Position numbers and translations under genes: made by a program
Notes under the pieces: generated by a model
Told to the model about the DNA's origin: nothing
Seen by the model: only the letters and a program-made list of their open reading frames with translations
Databases searched by the model: none
Shown here: one piece after another, positions 1 to 9,050 of the stretch
Layout of the letters: every line of letters begins with the position of its first letter
Position numbering within the stretch: position 1 is the first letter of the stretch
Assembly (NCBI RefSeq): GCF_001424405.1
Contig: NZ_LMPS01000004.1
Span: 678,537-742,536 of the forward strand
DNA length: 64,000 nt
Origin: Dyadobacter sp. Leaf189
GTDB taxonomy: Bacteria; Bacteroidota; Bacteroidia; Cytophagales; Spirosomataceae
Reading direction: 5' to 3'

Positions 1-1797
1 GAAGGTACCGACTTCGGAGATATGGCCGCCAAATTCTCAAAAGATCCGTCGGCGAAGAAAAACAAGGGAGACCTGGGCTACTTCACTGCATTTCAGACAC
101 TTTACCCGATTGAAACTGCTGCTTATAACCTTTCAGTTGGCCGCGTTTCTCAACCCGTGCGCACCAAAGCAGGTTACCACCTGATCAAGCTGACTGACAA
201 ACGCGCGAACCGAGGTATGATCCGGATCGCGCATATTATGACGCAGGCAGATACCACAGCCAGCGCGACGCAGAAGCAGTCGGCAAAAACGCGCATTGAA
301 GAGGCTTACAAGCTATTGCAGGATGGTGAACAGTGGCAGGATGTGGTGGAAAGTTATTCGGACGACAAACAATCCAGAAAAAACAATGGGCTACTCCCAA
401 TGTTTGGGATTGGCGAAATGGTACCGGAGATTGAAGAAGCTGCATTTGCGCTCACCCGGCCAAATGATTATTCCAAACCGGTACAAACCATGTACGGCTG
501 GCACATTATCAAACTGATCGAAAAAAGGCCGATCGAAACATTGGCGGTAATGGCACCTGCCCTCCGGAAAAAAGTGGTTACAGATTCACGCGGAAAGGTG
601 ATTGAAGCTGCAAATGCAAAGCGTCTAAGAGAAAAGTATGCGATCCAGGAATTTCCGGAACAATGGAAGGAAGTAGCCACTTTGCAGGATAGCAGCATTC
701 TTACTGGCAAATGGGACTACCTCAGGGCAGTGAGCAAGGATTGGTCAACCACCACTTTATTTAAAATTGAACAACAACCCTACGACGCACTTTCCTTCCT
801 GGATTACATCAAAAAACGCCAGGTGCGCAAACCGAAAGACGCGTCTGTGGCTGTGGTTTTCAGAAGATATTACAACGATTACCTCTCTGAATGCCTGACT
901 GAATATGAGAAAGCACATTTGGAAGAAACCAACCCCGAGTTCAGGAGTTTGATGAACGAGATCAGGGAAGGTGTGCTGCTTTCGCAAATGATGGAAGAGA
1001 ATGTGTGGCAGCGGTCGCTTTCTGATTCAGTCGGCCAAATGCGGTTTTACGAACAGAATAAATCCCGCTATAACTATCCTGACCGTGCTCTGGCAACCAT
1101 TATCGCAGCAAAAGACACGCAGACTGTCAATGCAATCCGCAGGACACTTGCCGTGAGTCCCTATAAGCTCGAAAGAAAATCGCGCGAGATACTTTTCCAG
1201 GCTGGTTCTTCAACTATTGACGAACAAGAAACCGCTTCACTGGAAGAACTGGCAATCATTATGCAGAAAAATCCGGACTACGTAGTCGAAATCGCAGGTT
1301 ACCGCTCATCAGAAGAGTCGGAAATGACATCTGCCGCCCGGATCAGGAATGTTATCAAATATTTGAATTCACAAAACATTCCCATTCTGCGTATCATAGA
1401 AAAAGACTACGGGTCTTTCAGGCAGGCTGCCGAAGCAGAGCGGAACCGCAGGGTTGCTTTTCAATTTTACAGCCAGTCTGTGAAAGATGTGGAAAAAGTA
1501 TATAATTCTGACACTCAGGCTGTCGTTACCATCGACGAAGGATATTTTGCCCGTGACAACAAGCTTTTGACCAGATTCAAATGGGAACCAGGCGAGCAGA
1601 CAAAGCAGGAGGCAAATGCAGTTACCTGGATCAACATCAGGAAAATTGAGCCGGCGAGGCCGAAAACATTTGCAGAAGCACGCGGAAGTGTGATTAATGA
1701 CTACCAGAAAGAGCTCGAAAAGCAATGGGTTTCAAGACTTCAGCAAGAGTTTCCTGTGAAAGTCAACGCAGAAGAATTAGATAAAATTAAGCGTTAA
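1..1797 (+). CDS. Parvulin-type peptidylprolyl isomerase, 5' end cut off by window
   Basis: The reading frame is open from the first base (EGTDFGDMAAKF), so the true start lies left of the window. It encodes a periplasmic prolyl isomerase/chaperone. The end of one PpiC rotamase domain is seen at the start (GDLGYF ... AGYHLIKL) and a second complete one follows at about bases 215-530 (IAHIM, NNGLLPMFGIGEM, YGWHIIKL). Further on, at about bases 1186-1480, there is a segment resembling an OmpA C-terminal domain (ILFQAGSSTID, VVEIAGYRSSEESE, ARIRNVIKYL), which is not usual for a parvulin. A SurA-like gene follows 72 bases downstream on the same strand, so the two likely form a foldase pair for outer-membrane proteins. 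Family assignment is sure; substrates are unknown. Confidence 0.9.
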   Translation, partial: EGTDFGDMAAKFSKDPSAKKNKGDLGYFTAFQTLYPIETAAYNLSVGRVSQPVRTKAGYHLIKLTDKRANRGMIRIAHIMTQADTTASATQKQSAKTRIEEAYKLLQDGEQWQDVVESYSDDKQSRKNNGLLPMFGIGEMVPEIEEAAFALTRPNDYSKPVQTMYGWHIIKLIEKRPIETLAVMAPALRKKVVTDSRGKVIEAANAKRLREKYAIQEFPEQWKEVATLQDSSILTGKWDYLRAVSKDWSTTTLFKIEQQPYDALSFLDYIKKRQVRKPKDASVAVVFRRYYNDYLSECLTEYEKAHLEETNPEFRSLMNEIREGVLLSQMMEENVWQRSLSDSVGQMRFYEQNKSRYNYPDRALATIIAAKDTQTVNAIRRTLAVSPYKLERKSREILFQAGSSTIDEQETASLEELAIIMQKNPDYVVEIAGYRSSEESEMTSAARIRNVIKYLNSQNIPILRIIEKDYGSFRQAAEAERNRRVAFQFYSQSVKDVEKVYNSDTQAVVTIDEGYFARDNKLLTRFKWEPGEQTKQEANAVTWINIRKIEPARPKTFAEARGSVINDYQKELEKQWVSRLQQEFPVKVNAEELDKIKR

Positions 1798-1869
1798 GCG
1801 TATTTTAGCATTTACAAAAACATATTACATTAAAAAACCCGCACGTATCCGACAGGAACAATTAAGCAT

Positions 1870-3243
1870 ATGAAAATAAATAGATTGATTGCCACTCAGC
1901 TGCTCATGGTTCTCGCGCTGTTTGTTAGTTTGAAAAGCAATGGGCAAGGTCAGCAGGGAGTGAGCCTCGATAAAATAATTGCGAGAGTGGACAACCACTA
2001 CATTCTCAACTCAGAGCTGGAAGATATGTACAACCAGTACAAAGCCGAAGGGCGCACTGCCCCGGAGAAATGCCAGCTGCTCGAATCATTGATTATCAAC
2101 AAAATGCTTCTTGCCAAAGCCGAGATTGACTCAGTACTGGTAGACGACAAAGAAGTAGACGGTGAACTGGATGCGAAAATGGGCTACATGATCCAGCGTT
2201 TCGGTTCGGAGAAAAATATCGTTGAAGCTTATGGAAAAAGCATTGATAACCTCAAAAATGAACTTCGTCAGCAGGTGAAGGAACAGAAGGTAGTTGAAAA
2301 AATGCAGCGCACGATTTCTGGTAATGTAAAAATTACGCCGAATGAAGTTCGCAAATTCTTCCATTCCATTCCAAAAGACAGCCTTCCTTATATTCCATCG
2401 GAGGTTGAGATCGGGCATATCGTGAAACTGGGAACGGTGACCCGCGAGCAAAAGGACAAACTGCGCCAGCAGCTGGTAGAACTGAAACAGAGAGCCGAAA
2501 AGGGCGAAGACTTTGCTACATTATCGCAGATCTATTCAGAAGATTTAGGATCGGCCAAAAACGGTGGTGATCTTGGTTTTGCCAAACGCGGTGCGATGGT
2601 ACCTGAATTTGAAGGTGCGGCGCTGGCACTTAAACCAGGCGAAATGTCGGAGCCAATTGAATCCCAATACGGTTTCCACCTGATCAAAATGGTTGAGACC
2701 CGTGGTGCTGAATATCGCGCAAGACACATTTTGTTACGCCCTGATTACAACAAAGGAACAGATATGACACAGGCGGTACGCGCGCTTGACAGTCTTAGAA
2801 ACCTGATCCAGATTGATACGTTGAAGTTTGCAAAAGCGGCGCTGGACAATTCAGATGATAAAATGACTGCTGAATCGGGCGGCTTGATCCAGGACAGAAA
2901 TACAGGTTTGTCGAAACTGACTTTGGACGCTTCTATGGACCCTGCATTGTATTTCGCGATCGACACCATGACAGTGGGTGACCTGAGCAAGCCGGTTTCT
3001 TATCGTACCGAAGATGGCAGCAGCGCAATGCGCATTATCTGGTATAAGAGCAAGTCGGAGCCGCATACAGCTAACCTGCACGATGATTACGAAAAACTCG
3101 CGCAGATTGTGTTAAGCAACAAGCGGAACAATGCGCTTGAAGAATGGTTTAAGAAAGCGCAGGGCGATGTATTTATCAGCATTGAGCCCGAATATAAAAA
3201 TTGTAAAGTGCTTGGTCTCGCGGCAAGCGGTGATGATATTTAG
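1870..3243 (+). CDS. SurA-like periplasmic peptidylprolyl isomerase
   Basis: 457 residues. An N-terminal signal peptide (about residues 1-26, hydrophobic LLMVLALFVSL) targets the periplasm. A SurA N-terminal chaperone domain follows (LDKIIARVDNHYILNSELE), then a clear PpiC domain at about 175-275 (GGDLGFAKRGAMVPEFE ... YGFHLIKM) and a second, divergent one at about 280-395 (RARHILLRP ... ESGGLIQDR). In the family such proteins fold and escort outer-membrane beta-barrels to the BAM complex. It follows another parvulin gene by 72 bases and is followed by a MoxR ATPase 54 bases later, suggesting one transcript ending at the hairpin near 4300. Whether both PpiC domains are catalytically active cannot be seen from sequence alone. 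Confidence 0.9.
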   Translation: MKINRLIATQLLMVLALFVSLKSNGQGQQGVSLDKIIARVDNHYILNSELEDMYNQYKAEGRTAPEKCQLLESLIINKMLLAKAEIDSVLVDDKEVDGELDAKMGYMIQRFGSEKNIVEAYGKSIDNLKNELRQQVKEQKVVEKMQRTISGNVKITPNEVRKFFHSIPKDSLPYIPSEVEIGHIVKLGTVTREQKDKLRQQLVELKQRAEKGEDFATLSQIYSEDLGSAKNGGDLGFAKRGAMVPEFEGAALALKPGEMSEPIESQYGFHLIKMVETRGAEYRARHILLRPDYNKGTDMTQAVRALDSLRNLIQIDTLKFAKAALDNSDDKMTAESGGLIQDRNTGLSKLTLDASMDPALYFAIDTMTVGDLSKPVSYRTEDGSSAMRIIWYKSKSEPHTANLHDDYEKLAQIVLSNKRNNALEEWFKKAQGDVFISIEPEYKNCKVLGLAASGDDI

Positions 3244-3297
3244 CGAAAGATCCGTTTCCATGCAGTTCAGAAGTTCAAAAATCTAATCCAGCATATT

Positions 3298-4260
3298 GTG
3301 AAGTATTCATCGGACGTAGAAGCTGCCGAAGCTATGAAAGTAGCTTATGATAAAATCAGGAGTGAGATTGGTAATGTAATTATCGGCCAGGATGAAGTGG
3401 TGAAAAGGCTTCTTACTGCCATTTTCTGCCAGGGACATTGTCTGCTGGTCGGAGTGCCGGGACTTGCAAAAACACTGTTGATACAAACCATCGCTTCTTC
3501 GCTCGACCTGAACTTCAACCGTATTCAGTTTACACCCGATTTAATGCCTTCGGATATTCTTGGATCCGAAACGCTGGACCAGAACAGAAATTTCAAATTC
3601 ATCAAAGGGCCGGTTTTTGCCAACATTATCCTTGCGGATGAGATCAACCGGACACCGCCCAAAACGCAATCTGCATTGCTGGAAGCCATGCAGGAATACT
3701 CGGTAACGATCGCGGGTGTGAAGCATAACCTGGAAAGGCCATTTTTCGTACTGGCAACCCAGAACCCGATTGAGCAGGAAGGTACCTACCCGCTTCCCGA
3801 AGCGCAGCTTGACCGGTTTATGTTTATGATCCAGTTGGATTATCCGTCTTACGCGGAGGAGGTCAACATTGTAAAAAACACAACTACGGACAACAGGTAC
3901 CAGGTCAAAAAGGTGATTACAGCCGAAGAGATCATGGATTTTCAACACCTGGTGCGCCGTGTTCCTGTCACTGACCATGTAATTGAATACGCAGTAAAGC
4001 TGGTGCACAAAACAAGACCTGCCGCCGGCTTGGCTGTAAAAGATACCAACGATTACCTCGAATGGGGCGCGGGGCCGCGGGCTTCGCAGGCTCTGATCCT
4101 GGCGGCTAAATGCAATGCATTGTTATCGGGTAAATATTCTCCTGATATTGAGGATGTTAAAGCAGTTGCATTGCCGGTATTGCGTCACCGGATTATCCGT
4201 AATTTCAAAGCGGAAGCGGAGGGTATCTCAGTCGATGATATTGTCGGCCGACTGGTGTAG
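3298..4260 (+). CDS. MoxR family AAA+ ATPase
   Basis: 320 residues, the normal MoxR length. Walker A is GVPGLAKT at residues 52-59 and Walker B is ILADEINR with D114/E115; the AAA_3 core is followed by the lid domain (GPRASQALILAAK). MoxR ATPases act as cytosolic chaperones that load or activate partner proteins, often with a DUF58/von Willebrand protein encoded next door. No such partner is adjacent here: the next gene is a dehydrogenase behind a terminator, so the partner must be elsewhere. The start chosen is GTG at 3298; an in-frame ATG at 3334 would trim 12 residues. The upstream neighbours are two periplasmic foldases, a link to envelope quality control that I can only infer. Confidence 0.93.
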   Translation: MKYSSDVEAAEAMKVAYDKIRSEIGNVIIGQDEVVKRLLTAIFCQGHCLLVGVPGLAKTLLIQTIASSLDLNFNRIQFTPDLMPSDILGSETLDQNRNFKFIKGPVFANIILADEINRTPPKTQSALLEAMQEYSVTIAGVKHNLERPFFVLATQNPIEQEGTYPLPEAQLDRFMFMIQLDYPSYAEEVNIVKNTTTDNRYQVKKVITAEEIMDFQHLVRRVPVTDHVIEYAVKLVHKTRPAAGLAVKDTNDYLEWGAGPRASQALILAAKCNALLSGKYSPDIEDVKAVALPVLRHRIIRNFKAEAEGISVDDIVGRLV

Positions 4261-4281
4261 CTTAATAATTTACGACATATC

Positions 4282-4316
4282 AAAAAATGTGCAGGTCTGA
4301 GATTTGCACATTTTTT
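4282..4316 (+). terminator. Intrinsic terminator after the MoxR gene
   Basis: A perfect 12-bp stem (AAAAAATGTGCA at 4282-4293 with TGCACATTTTTT at 4305-4316) closes an 11-base loop and ends in a T run. It lies 22 bases after the MoxR stop and separates that transcript from the dehydrogenase at 4360. The A/T symmetry means it could also work in the other direction. Confidence 0.8.
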
Positions 4317-4359
4317 CTGTTTTAAGGGTTTATCAATTTTCAATATTCTTATTTCAACA

Positions 4360-5955
4360 ATGGATATTCAAGGTAAAAACTTCATAGGTTATACACTTTC
4401 AGCCGAAGGTGACCATACATTTCAATCGTACATACCCGCAAGTGACTCATTCCTCGATGATCATTTTCATCGCGCCACTGAATCAGAAGTCGAGAGAACA
4501 ATGGCGCTTGCCGAAAGTGCATTTGCTGAGTATGCCGCAGTGCCGGCACAAAGCCGGGCCGCATTTCTGATCGCGATCACGGAAGAGATAACGGCGCTCG
4601 GCGACCAGTTGGTGGAACGTGCTCATCTGGAAACGGGCTTGCCAATAGCAAGACTTCAAGGTGAGCGGGCGCGTACGATCAACCAGCTGACCCAGTTTTC
4701 CGACCTACTGCGCGAAGGTTCGTGGGTGGAAGCCAGCATTGACACTGCATTGGCGGAGAGGATACCGGTACCAAAGCCGGATATGCGTAAAATGCTGGTA
4801 CCAATCGGTCCCGTTGTTGTATTCGGGTCAAGTAACTTTCCTTTTGCGTATTCGGTCGCGGGTGTGGATGTCGGCCCCGCGCTGGCAGCAGGAAATCCGG
4901 TTATACTGAAAGCGCACGCGGCACATCCGGGCGTAAGTGACCTGACGGCGCAAGCTATCATCTCAGCAGCACGCAAAACCAATATGCCGGAAGGTGTATT
5001 TTCAATGTTGTATGATGACGGATTTGAAGTCGGCGCTGCATTGGTTAAGCATCCTGTTACGCAGGCAGTCGGCTTTACAGGCTCTTTCAAAGGTGGAATG
5101 GCGCTGCATAAGCTAGCACAGGAGCGGGAAGATCCTATTCCGGTTTATGCAGAAATGGGAAGTGTAAATCCGATTGTGATACTCCCGGGTTACCTGGAAC
5201 ATAATGCAACGGAGCTCGGGAAAACGTTGGCTGCTTCTGTCAGTCTGGGTGCAGGGCAGTTTTGTACAAATCCTGGTCTGGTTTTCGTGACCAGCTCAGC
5301 CGGATTGGATGCATTCAGAGGGTCTTATAAAAACGAGATCGCAAATACAACCTCAGCTACAATGCTGACAGCAGGAATTTACAAGAATTACAATAAGTTG
5401 CGTGAGGAGGTTTTTGAACAGGAAAATGTATCCAAACTGGTTGTTTCTGAAAATGTCAATGCGGCTGGCAACCAGGCACAGGCGACTATTGCTGAGGTTT
5501 CCGGCAGTGCATTCATCGCCAATCCAAAGCTACACGAAGAAGTTTTCGGACCGTTTTCCCTGCTTGTGATTTGTAAAGACACCGAAGAGCTGCTTGCTGC
5601 GATATCACACCTCAAAGGCCAGCTTACTGCCACTTTAATGGCGGATGAAACGGAGGCTGCCTCCTACCCTGCACTGGTCAGACAGCTGGCGAAGATTTCA
5701 GGAAGGTTCATTATGAATGGGGTACCTACCGGCGTGGAAGTTTGTCCTTCAATGCATCACGGCGGACCTTTTCCTGCTACTGTTGATTCGAAGTTCACAT
5801 CAGTCGGTCGGCATTCCATTTTGCGGTTTGTACGTCCGCAGTCGTTCCAGAACTGGCCAGACTCGCTTTTACCCGACGAACTTAAAAACAGTAACCCGCT
5901 GGGCATTCTGCGGCTGGTCAATAATATGCAGACCAAAGATCCGGTTGCTATCTGA
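4360..5955 (+). CDS. Alpha-ketoglutaric semialdehyde dehydrogenase (NADP-type ALDH)
   Basis: 531 residues, ALDH superfamily, closest by motif to ketoglutarate semialdehyde (2,5-dioxovalerate) dehydrogenases, which oxidise the semialdehyde to 2-oxoglutarate at the end of pentose, hexuronate or hydroxyproline catabolism. Visible: oxyanion Asn in GSSNFPFA, general base Glu in YAEMGSVNP and nucleophile Cys in GAGQFCTNPG. The E-to-C spacing is a little longer than in classical ALDH, as expected for this subfamily. No sugar-acid catabolic genes are adjacent, so the physiological substrate is inferred from family only. The 3' end overlaps the convergent truA gene by 8 bases, and its apparent terminator sits inside truA. 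Confidence 0.85.
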   Translation: MDIQGKNFIGYTLSAEGDHTFQSYIPASDSFLDDHFHRATESEVERTMALAESAFAEYAAVPAQSRAAFLIAITEEITALGDQLVERAHLETGLPIARLQGERARTINQLTQFSDLLREGSWVEASIDTALAERIPVPKPDMRKMLVPIGPVVVFGSSNFPFAYSVAGVDVGPALAAGNPVILKAHAAHPGVSDLTAQAIISAARKTNMPEGVFSMLYDDGFEVGAALVKHPVTQAVGFTGSFKGGMALHKLAQEREDPIPVYAEMGSVNPIVILPGYLEHNATELGKTLAASVSLGAGQFCTNPGLVFVTSSAGLDAFRGSYKNEIANTTSATMLTAGIYKNYNKLREEVFEQENVSKLVVSENVNAAGNQAQATIAEVSGSAFIANPKLHEEVFGPFSLLVICKDTEELLAAISHLKGQLTATLMADETEAASYPALVRQLAKISGRFIMNGVPTGVEVCPSMHHGGPFPATVDSKFTSVGRHSILRFVRPQSFQNWPDSLLPDELKNSNPLGILRLVNNMQTKDPVAI

Positions 5956-6700
5956 TTTGGAACAAACCTTCGGGGTAACCTACCCTGGTTAGAAACAATC
6001 CTTCTGCCGGAGCTTGTGCTCCGGCATTTTTACGGTTTTTAGACAAAATCACCGCTTCAAAATCCGCAACTGTTTTCTTTCCCTTACCCACTTCCAGCAA
6101 GGTTCCTACGACAGCACGTACCATTCCGCGCAAAAAGCGGTTGGCCTGAATATGAAAAACCAGCCTATCAGGTGCGACTATCCATTCAGCCTGCGTGATC
6201 GTGCAGCGAAAGTTATTCACATTGGTATGAACCTTGCTGAAACATTCAAAATCGTTGTGTTGCAGCAGCAATGCAGCGGCTTCATTCATCAGATCCACAT
6301 TCAGGTCTGCTTTGAGAAGATAGGCCTGTCCGATCAGAAATGGGTTTTTGGAGCGGGAAATGCGGTATTCATATTTCCGGAAAGTGGCAGCAAAGCGTGA
6401 ATTAAGCTCACTTTCAACTTCGTACACATTTTTTACAGCAATATCCCGCGGGATCAAACCATTCAGCTTATAGATAAAAAGATCGTGGTCGGGAATGGGA
6501 TTATTTAAATCAAAATGGGCGAATTGTTGTTCTGCATGTACGCCGGTATCGGTGCGGCTGCTGCCTGTCAGTTCAACCGTTGTCCGGAACAACCTGGCCA
6601 GCGCTTCTTCCAGTACCTGCTGGACGCCAAGCGCGTTATTTTGCTTTTGCCAGCCATTATAGGCAGTTCCGAGGTAAGAAAATTCTAGAAAATAGCGCAT
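5948..6700 (-). CDS. truA: tRNA pseudouridine synthase A
   Basis: Converts U38-40 of the tRNA anticodon stem to pseudouridine in the cytosol. The start chosen is the ATG at 6700 (MRYFLEFSYLGTAYNGWQ), which puts the family's conserved N-terminus first; an ATG 6 codons upstream is less likely. The catalytic Asp lies in GSSRTDTGVHA, with the C-terminal motif RFLRGMVRAVVG and the AGAQAPAEGL segment. 250 residues is the normal size. It is transcribed divergently from glnS. Its last codons overlap the convergent dehydrogenase gene and carry a strong hairpin that may terminate that gene's transcript. Confidence 0.95.
   Translation of the reverse strand: MRYFLEFSYLGTAYNGWQKQNNALGVQQVLEEALARLFRTTVELTGSSRTDTGVHAEQQFAHFDLNNPIPDHDLFIYKLNGLIPRDIAVKNVYEVESELNSRFAATFRKYEYRISRSKNPFLIGQAYLLKADLNVDLMNEAAALLLQHNDFECFSKVHTNVNNFRCTITQAEWIVAPDRLVFHIQANRFLRGMVRAVVGTLLEVGKGKKTVADFEAVILSKNRKNAGAQAPAEGLFLTRVGYPEGLFQIR
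6005..6031 (+). terminator. Probable terminator for the upstream dehydrogenase, embedded in truA coding sequence
   Basis: A perfect 9-bp GC-rich stem (TGCCGGAGC at 6005-6013, GCTCCGGCA at 6018-6026) with loop TTGT is followed by TTTTT on the plus strand. It lies 50 bases past the dehydrogenase stop but within truA, where it encodes the conserved Ala/Gly/Pro segment near the TruA C-terminus. The hairpin could be a by-product of that protein motif, so the terminator role is inferred. Confidence 0.5.
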
Positions 6701-6748
6701 GGTGCAAAAGTAAGCCAAAGGACAGAGATTTGCGATTTACAGCCTGAA

Positions 6749-6781
6749 TTGCGGAATTTGTTAGGAAGAAGGTTAACTTTG
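6749..6781 (+). promoter_or_regulatory. Bacteroidota-type promoter for glnS
   Basis: TTG at 6749-6751, a 22-base spacer, then TAACTTTG at 6774-6781, an exact match to the Bacteroidota -7 element TAnnTTTG. The predicted transcription start would leave a leader of roughly 18 bases before the glnS ATG. Confidence 0.5.
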
Positions 6782-6805
6782 AGAATTGGATAATTTCATT
6801 ATTAT

Positions 6806-8479
6806 ATGATTACGGAAGAGAAAAAAGAAGAGAAAAACCTGAATTTCATTGAAGAGATTATTGAGGCGGATTTGCAGTCAGGAAAATATACTCAGATCAT
6901 CACCCGTTTCCCCCCGGAACCAAATGGTTACCTGCACATTGGGCATGCATCCAGCATTTGTCTCAATTTCGGTTTGACCAACAAATTTCCGGGCTACACC
7001 AACCTGCGTTTTGACGATACCAATCCTGTAACAGAAGATACAGAGTACGTTGAGAGCATCAAGCGGGATATTCAATGGATGGGGTTCAAATGGGAACATG
7101 AACTTTATGCTTCCGATTATTTCGATACACTTTATGAATATGCCGTCAAGCTCATCAAAAAGGGGCTTGCTTATGTAGATGATTCTACTTCCGAGGAAAT
7201 TGCGGCTCTGAAAGGTACACCCACGGAGCCTGGTAAGGACAGTGTGTTCCGTAGCCGCAGCGTGGAAGAGAATCTTGTACTTTTTGAACAAATGAAAAGT
7301 GGCGCATTCCCCGACGGAAGCCGGACGCTGCGCGCCAAAATTGATATGGCGCACATTAATATGTTAATGCGCGACCCGATTTTGTACCGGATCAAACATG
7401 CGAAACACCACCGGACCGGCGACAAATGGTGCATTTACCCGATGTACGATTTTGCCCACGGACAAAGTGATTCCATTGAAACCGTTACGCATTCTATTTG
7501 CACACTGGAATTTGTTCCTCACCGTGAACTTTACGACTGGCTGATCGCTCAGCTGGATATATACCCGTCGCACCAATACGAATTTGCGCGCCGGAACCTG
7601 AACTATACAGTAACCAGCAAGCGGAAATTACTGCAACTGGTGCGCGAAAATCATGTAAGCGGCTGGGACGATCCGCGTATGCCTACGATCAGCGGATTGC
7701 GCAGAAGAGGCTTTACCCCCGAAAGTATCCGGGATTTTTGTGACAGGATTGGAGTAGCGCGTCGCGAGAATATGATCGATGTGGGCCTGCTGGAATTCTG
7801 CGTGCGCGAAGACCTGAACAAGAAAGCATTGCGCCGAATGGTGGTAATGGATCCGTTGAAAGTGGTTATCACAAACTTCCCCGAGGGAGTGACAGAAATG
7901 TGCCACAGTGAGAATAATCCCGAAGATGTTACAACCGGATCACGTGAAGTTCCTTTTACCCGTGAGATCTACATTGAAAAGGAGGATTTCATGGAAAACC
8001 CGGGCAAGAAATACTTCCGTCTCGCGCCGGGCAAAATGGTCAGACTGAAAAGTGCTTACATTGTAGAATGTAATGATTTTGTCAAAAATGAAGCTGGCGA
8101 GATCACAGAAGTGCATTGCAGCTACATTGAAAACAGCAAGAGCGGACACGATACAACGGGAATCAATGTAAAAGGTACCCTGCACTGGGTTTCAGCGGAG
8201 CACGCGGTTCAAACTGAAATCAGGTTATATGACCGTCTGTTTTCGGTGGAGGATGTTTCAGCAGAAGAAGGCGATTTCAAAGATTACATTAATCCCAAAT
8301 CGCTGGAAGTAATTACCGGATATGCAGAGCCTGCATTGCTGGAAGCAAAGGAAGATGAATCATTCCAGTTCCTGCGCAAAGGTTACTTCGTGAAAGATGC
8401 CGATAGTACTGAGTCAAAGCTGGTTTTCAACCGCACTGTTACATTGCGCGACAACTGGGCCAAGACCTCAGAGAAATAA
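6806..8479 (+). CDS. glnS: Glutamine--tRNA ligase
   Basis: 557 residues, class I aminoacyl-tRNA synthetase charging tRNA-Gln in the cytosol. The HIGH signature appears as PNGYLHIGHA near residue 42 and the KMSKR loop as VTSKRKLLQLV near residue 274. The central DPRMPT and GLRRRGFTPE segments are typical of GlnRS rather than GluRS, and the C-terminal anticodon-binding beta-barrels are present (KYFRLAPGKMVRLK). Presence of glnS fits Bacteroidota, which generally charge Gln directly. It has its own promoter and is divergent from truA. Confidence 0.97.
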   Translation: MITEEKKEEKNLNFIEEIIEADLQSGKYTQIITRFPPEPNGYLHIGHASSICLNFGLTNKFPGYTNLRFDDTNPVTEDTEYVESIKRDIQWMGFKWEHELYASDYFDTLYEYAVKLIKKGLAYVDDSTSEEIAALKGTPTEPGKDSVFRSRSVEENLVLFEQMKSGAFPDGSRTLRAKIDMAHINMLMRDPILYRIKHAKHHRTGDKWCIYPMYDFAHGQSDSIETVTHSICTLEFVPHRELYDWLIAQLDIYPSHQYEFARRNLNYTVTSKRKLLQLVRENHVSGWDDPRMPTISGLRRRGFTPESIRDFCDRIGVARRENMIDVGLLEFCVREDLNKKALRRMVVMDPLKVVITNFPEGVTEMCHSENNPEDVTTGSREVPFTREIYIEKEDFMENPGKKYFRLAPGKMVRLKSAYIVECNDFVKNEAGEITEVHCSYIENSKSGHDTTGINVKGTLHWVSAEHAVQTEIRLYDRLFSVEDVSAEEGDFKDYINPKSLEVITGYAEPALLEAKEDESFQFLRKGYFVKDADSTESKLVFNRTVTLRDNWAKTSEK

Positions 8480-8525
8480 CATAAGGAAAATTGGGGGTAT
8501 TTATTTAGATTACTTACAGATAATG

Positions 8526-8556
8526 TTGCTCGGGAAGATGTTTGACTTTATCTTTG
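8526..8556 (+). promoter_or_regulatory. Promoter for the small protein gene at 8585
   Basis: TTG at 8526-8528, a 20-base spacer and TATCTTTG at 8549-8556 match the Bacteroidota consensus well. Transcription would begin about 20 bases before the proposed TTG/GTG start codons, supporting an independent small gene here. Confidence 0.55.
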
Positions 8557-8584
8557 CAGCACAATTTCACGAACCAATATTGTC

Positions 8585-8941
8585 TTGCTGTCAGTGAATA
8601 CCCCCAATGAATTATTTAGTACCGCAAAAGGTTTTTGCGTACAATGCGACTTAACCTCCCGGATCCAGCTCCATTTCGGCGAAATCCAGGCTTCTTTTAA
8701 GCTTCGTGATTTCTTGGCTTTCCGTCGCTTTATAAACAGCATTGATATCAGAAGCAAACTGTTCGACCTCTCGGACGAATCTGACTACGAGTTCGTTGAG
8801 GCTCCTCAGCTGAACATTTATCACAAGCTTACGCTTTGCGAATTGATCCAACTGAGGGAATTAGTCAACGGTACCCACTTCGCAATTGAGCTGAATTCTC
8901 TGCTCCACGAACTTCTTTTTTTAGAAACAGAATCAGTCTAA
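8585..8941 (+). CDS. Small conserved-looking protein of unknown function
   Basis: 118 residues, no signal peptide or membrane segment. The N-terminal half has a CxxC pair (GFCVQCDL) followed by a short beta-rich stretch (IQLHFGEIQASF) and an FRRFINSI helix; the overall look recalls small Bacteroidota DUF6686-type proteins, an assignment I cannot confirm. There is no ATG in frame near the 5' end: the start is TTG at 8585 or GTG at 8594. A good promoter lies just upstream, and the gene stands alone between glnS and ferritin, in the same direction. A link to iron or redox through the CxxC and the ferritin neighbour is only speculation. Confidence 0.6.
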   Translation: MLSVNTPNELFSTAKGFCVQCDLTSRIQLHFGEIQASFKLRDFLAFRRFINSIDIRSKLFDLSDESDYEFVEAPQLNIYHKLTLCELIQLRELVNGTHFAIELNSLLHELLFLETESV

Positions 8942-8988
8942 ATAACTGATAACGATTGTCTTAGACCAATTCCAAATATCAATTTCAG

Positions 8989-9019
8989 TTTGGATTGATG
9001 AACTTTCGCATGATATTTG
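8989..9019 (+). promoter_or_regulatory. Promoter for the ferritin gene
   Basis: TTTG at 8989-8992, 19-base spacer, then GATATTTG at 9012-9019, a one-to-two base variant of TAnnTTTG. It sits about 32 bases before the ferritin ATG. Confidence 0.5.
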
Positions 9020-9050
9020 TACTTATAAAAACAAATAAGCAACAAGTACC

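Noticed and set aside
1369..1725. 118-codon minus-strand frame opposite the first parvulin gene
   Set aside because: It is antisense to a clearly conserved coding region and has no family features; a shadow.
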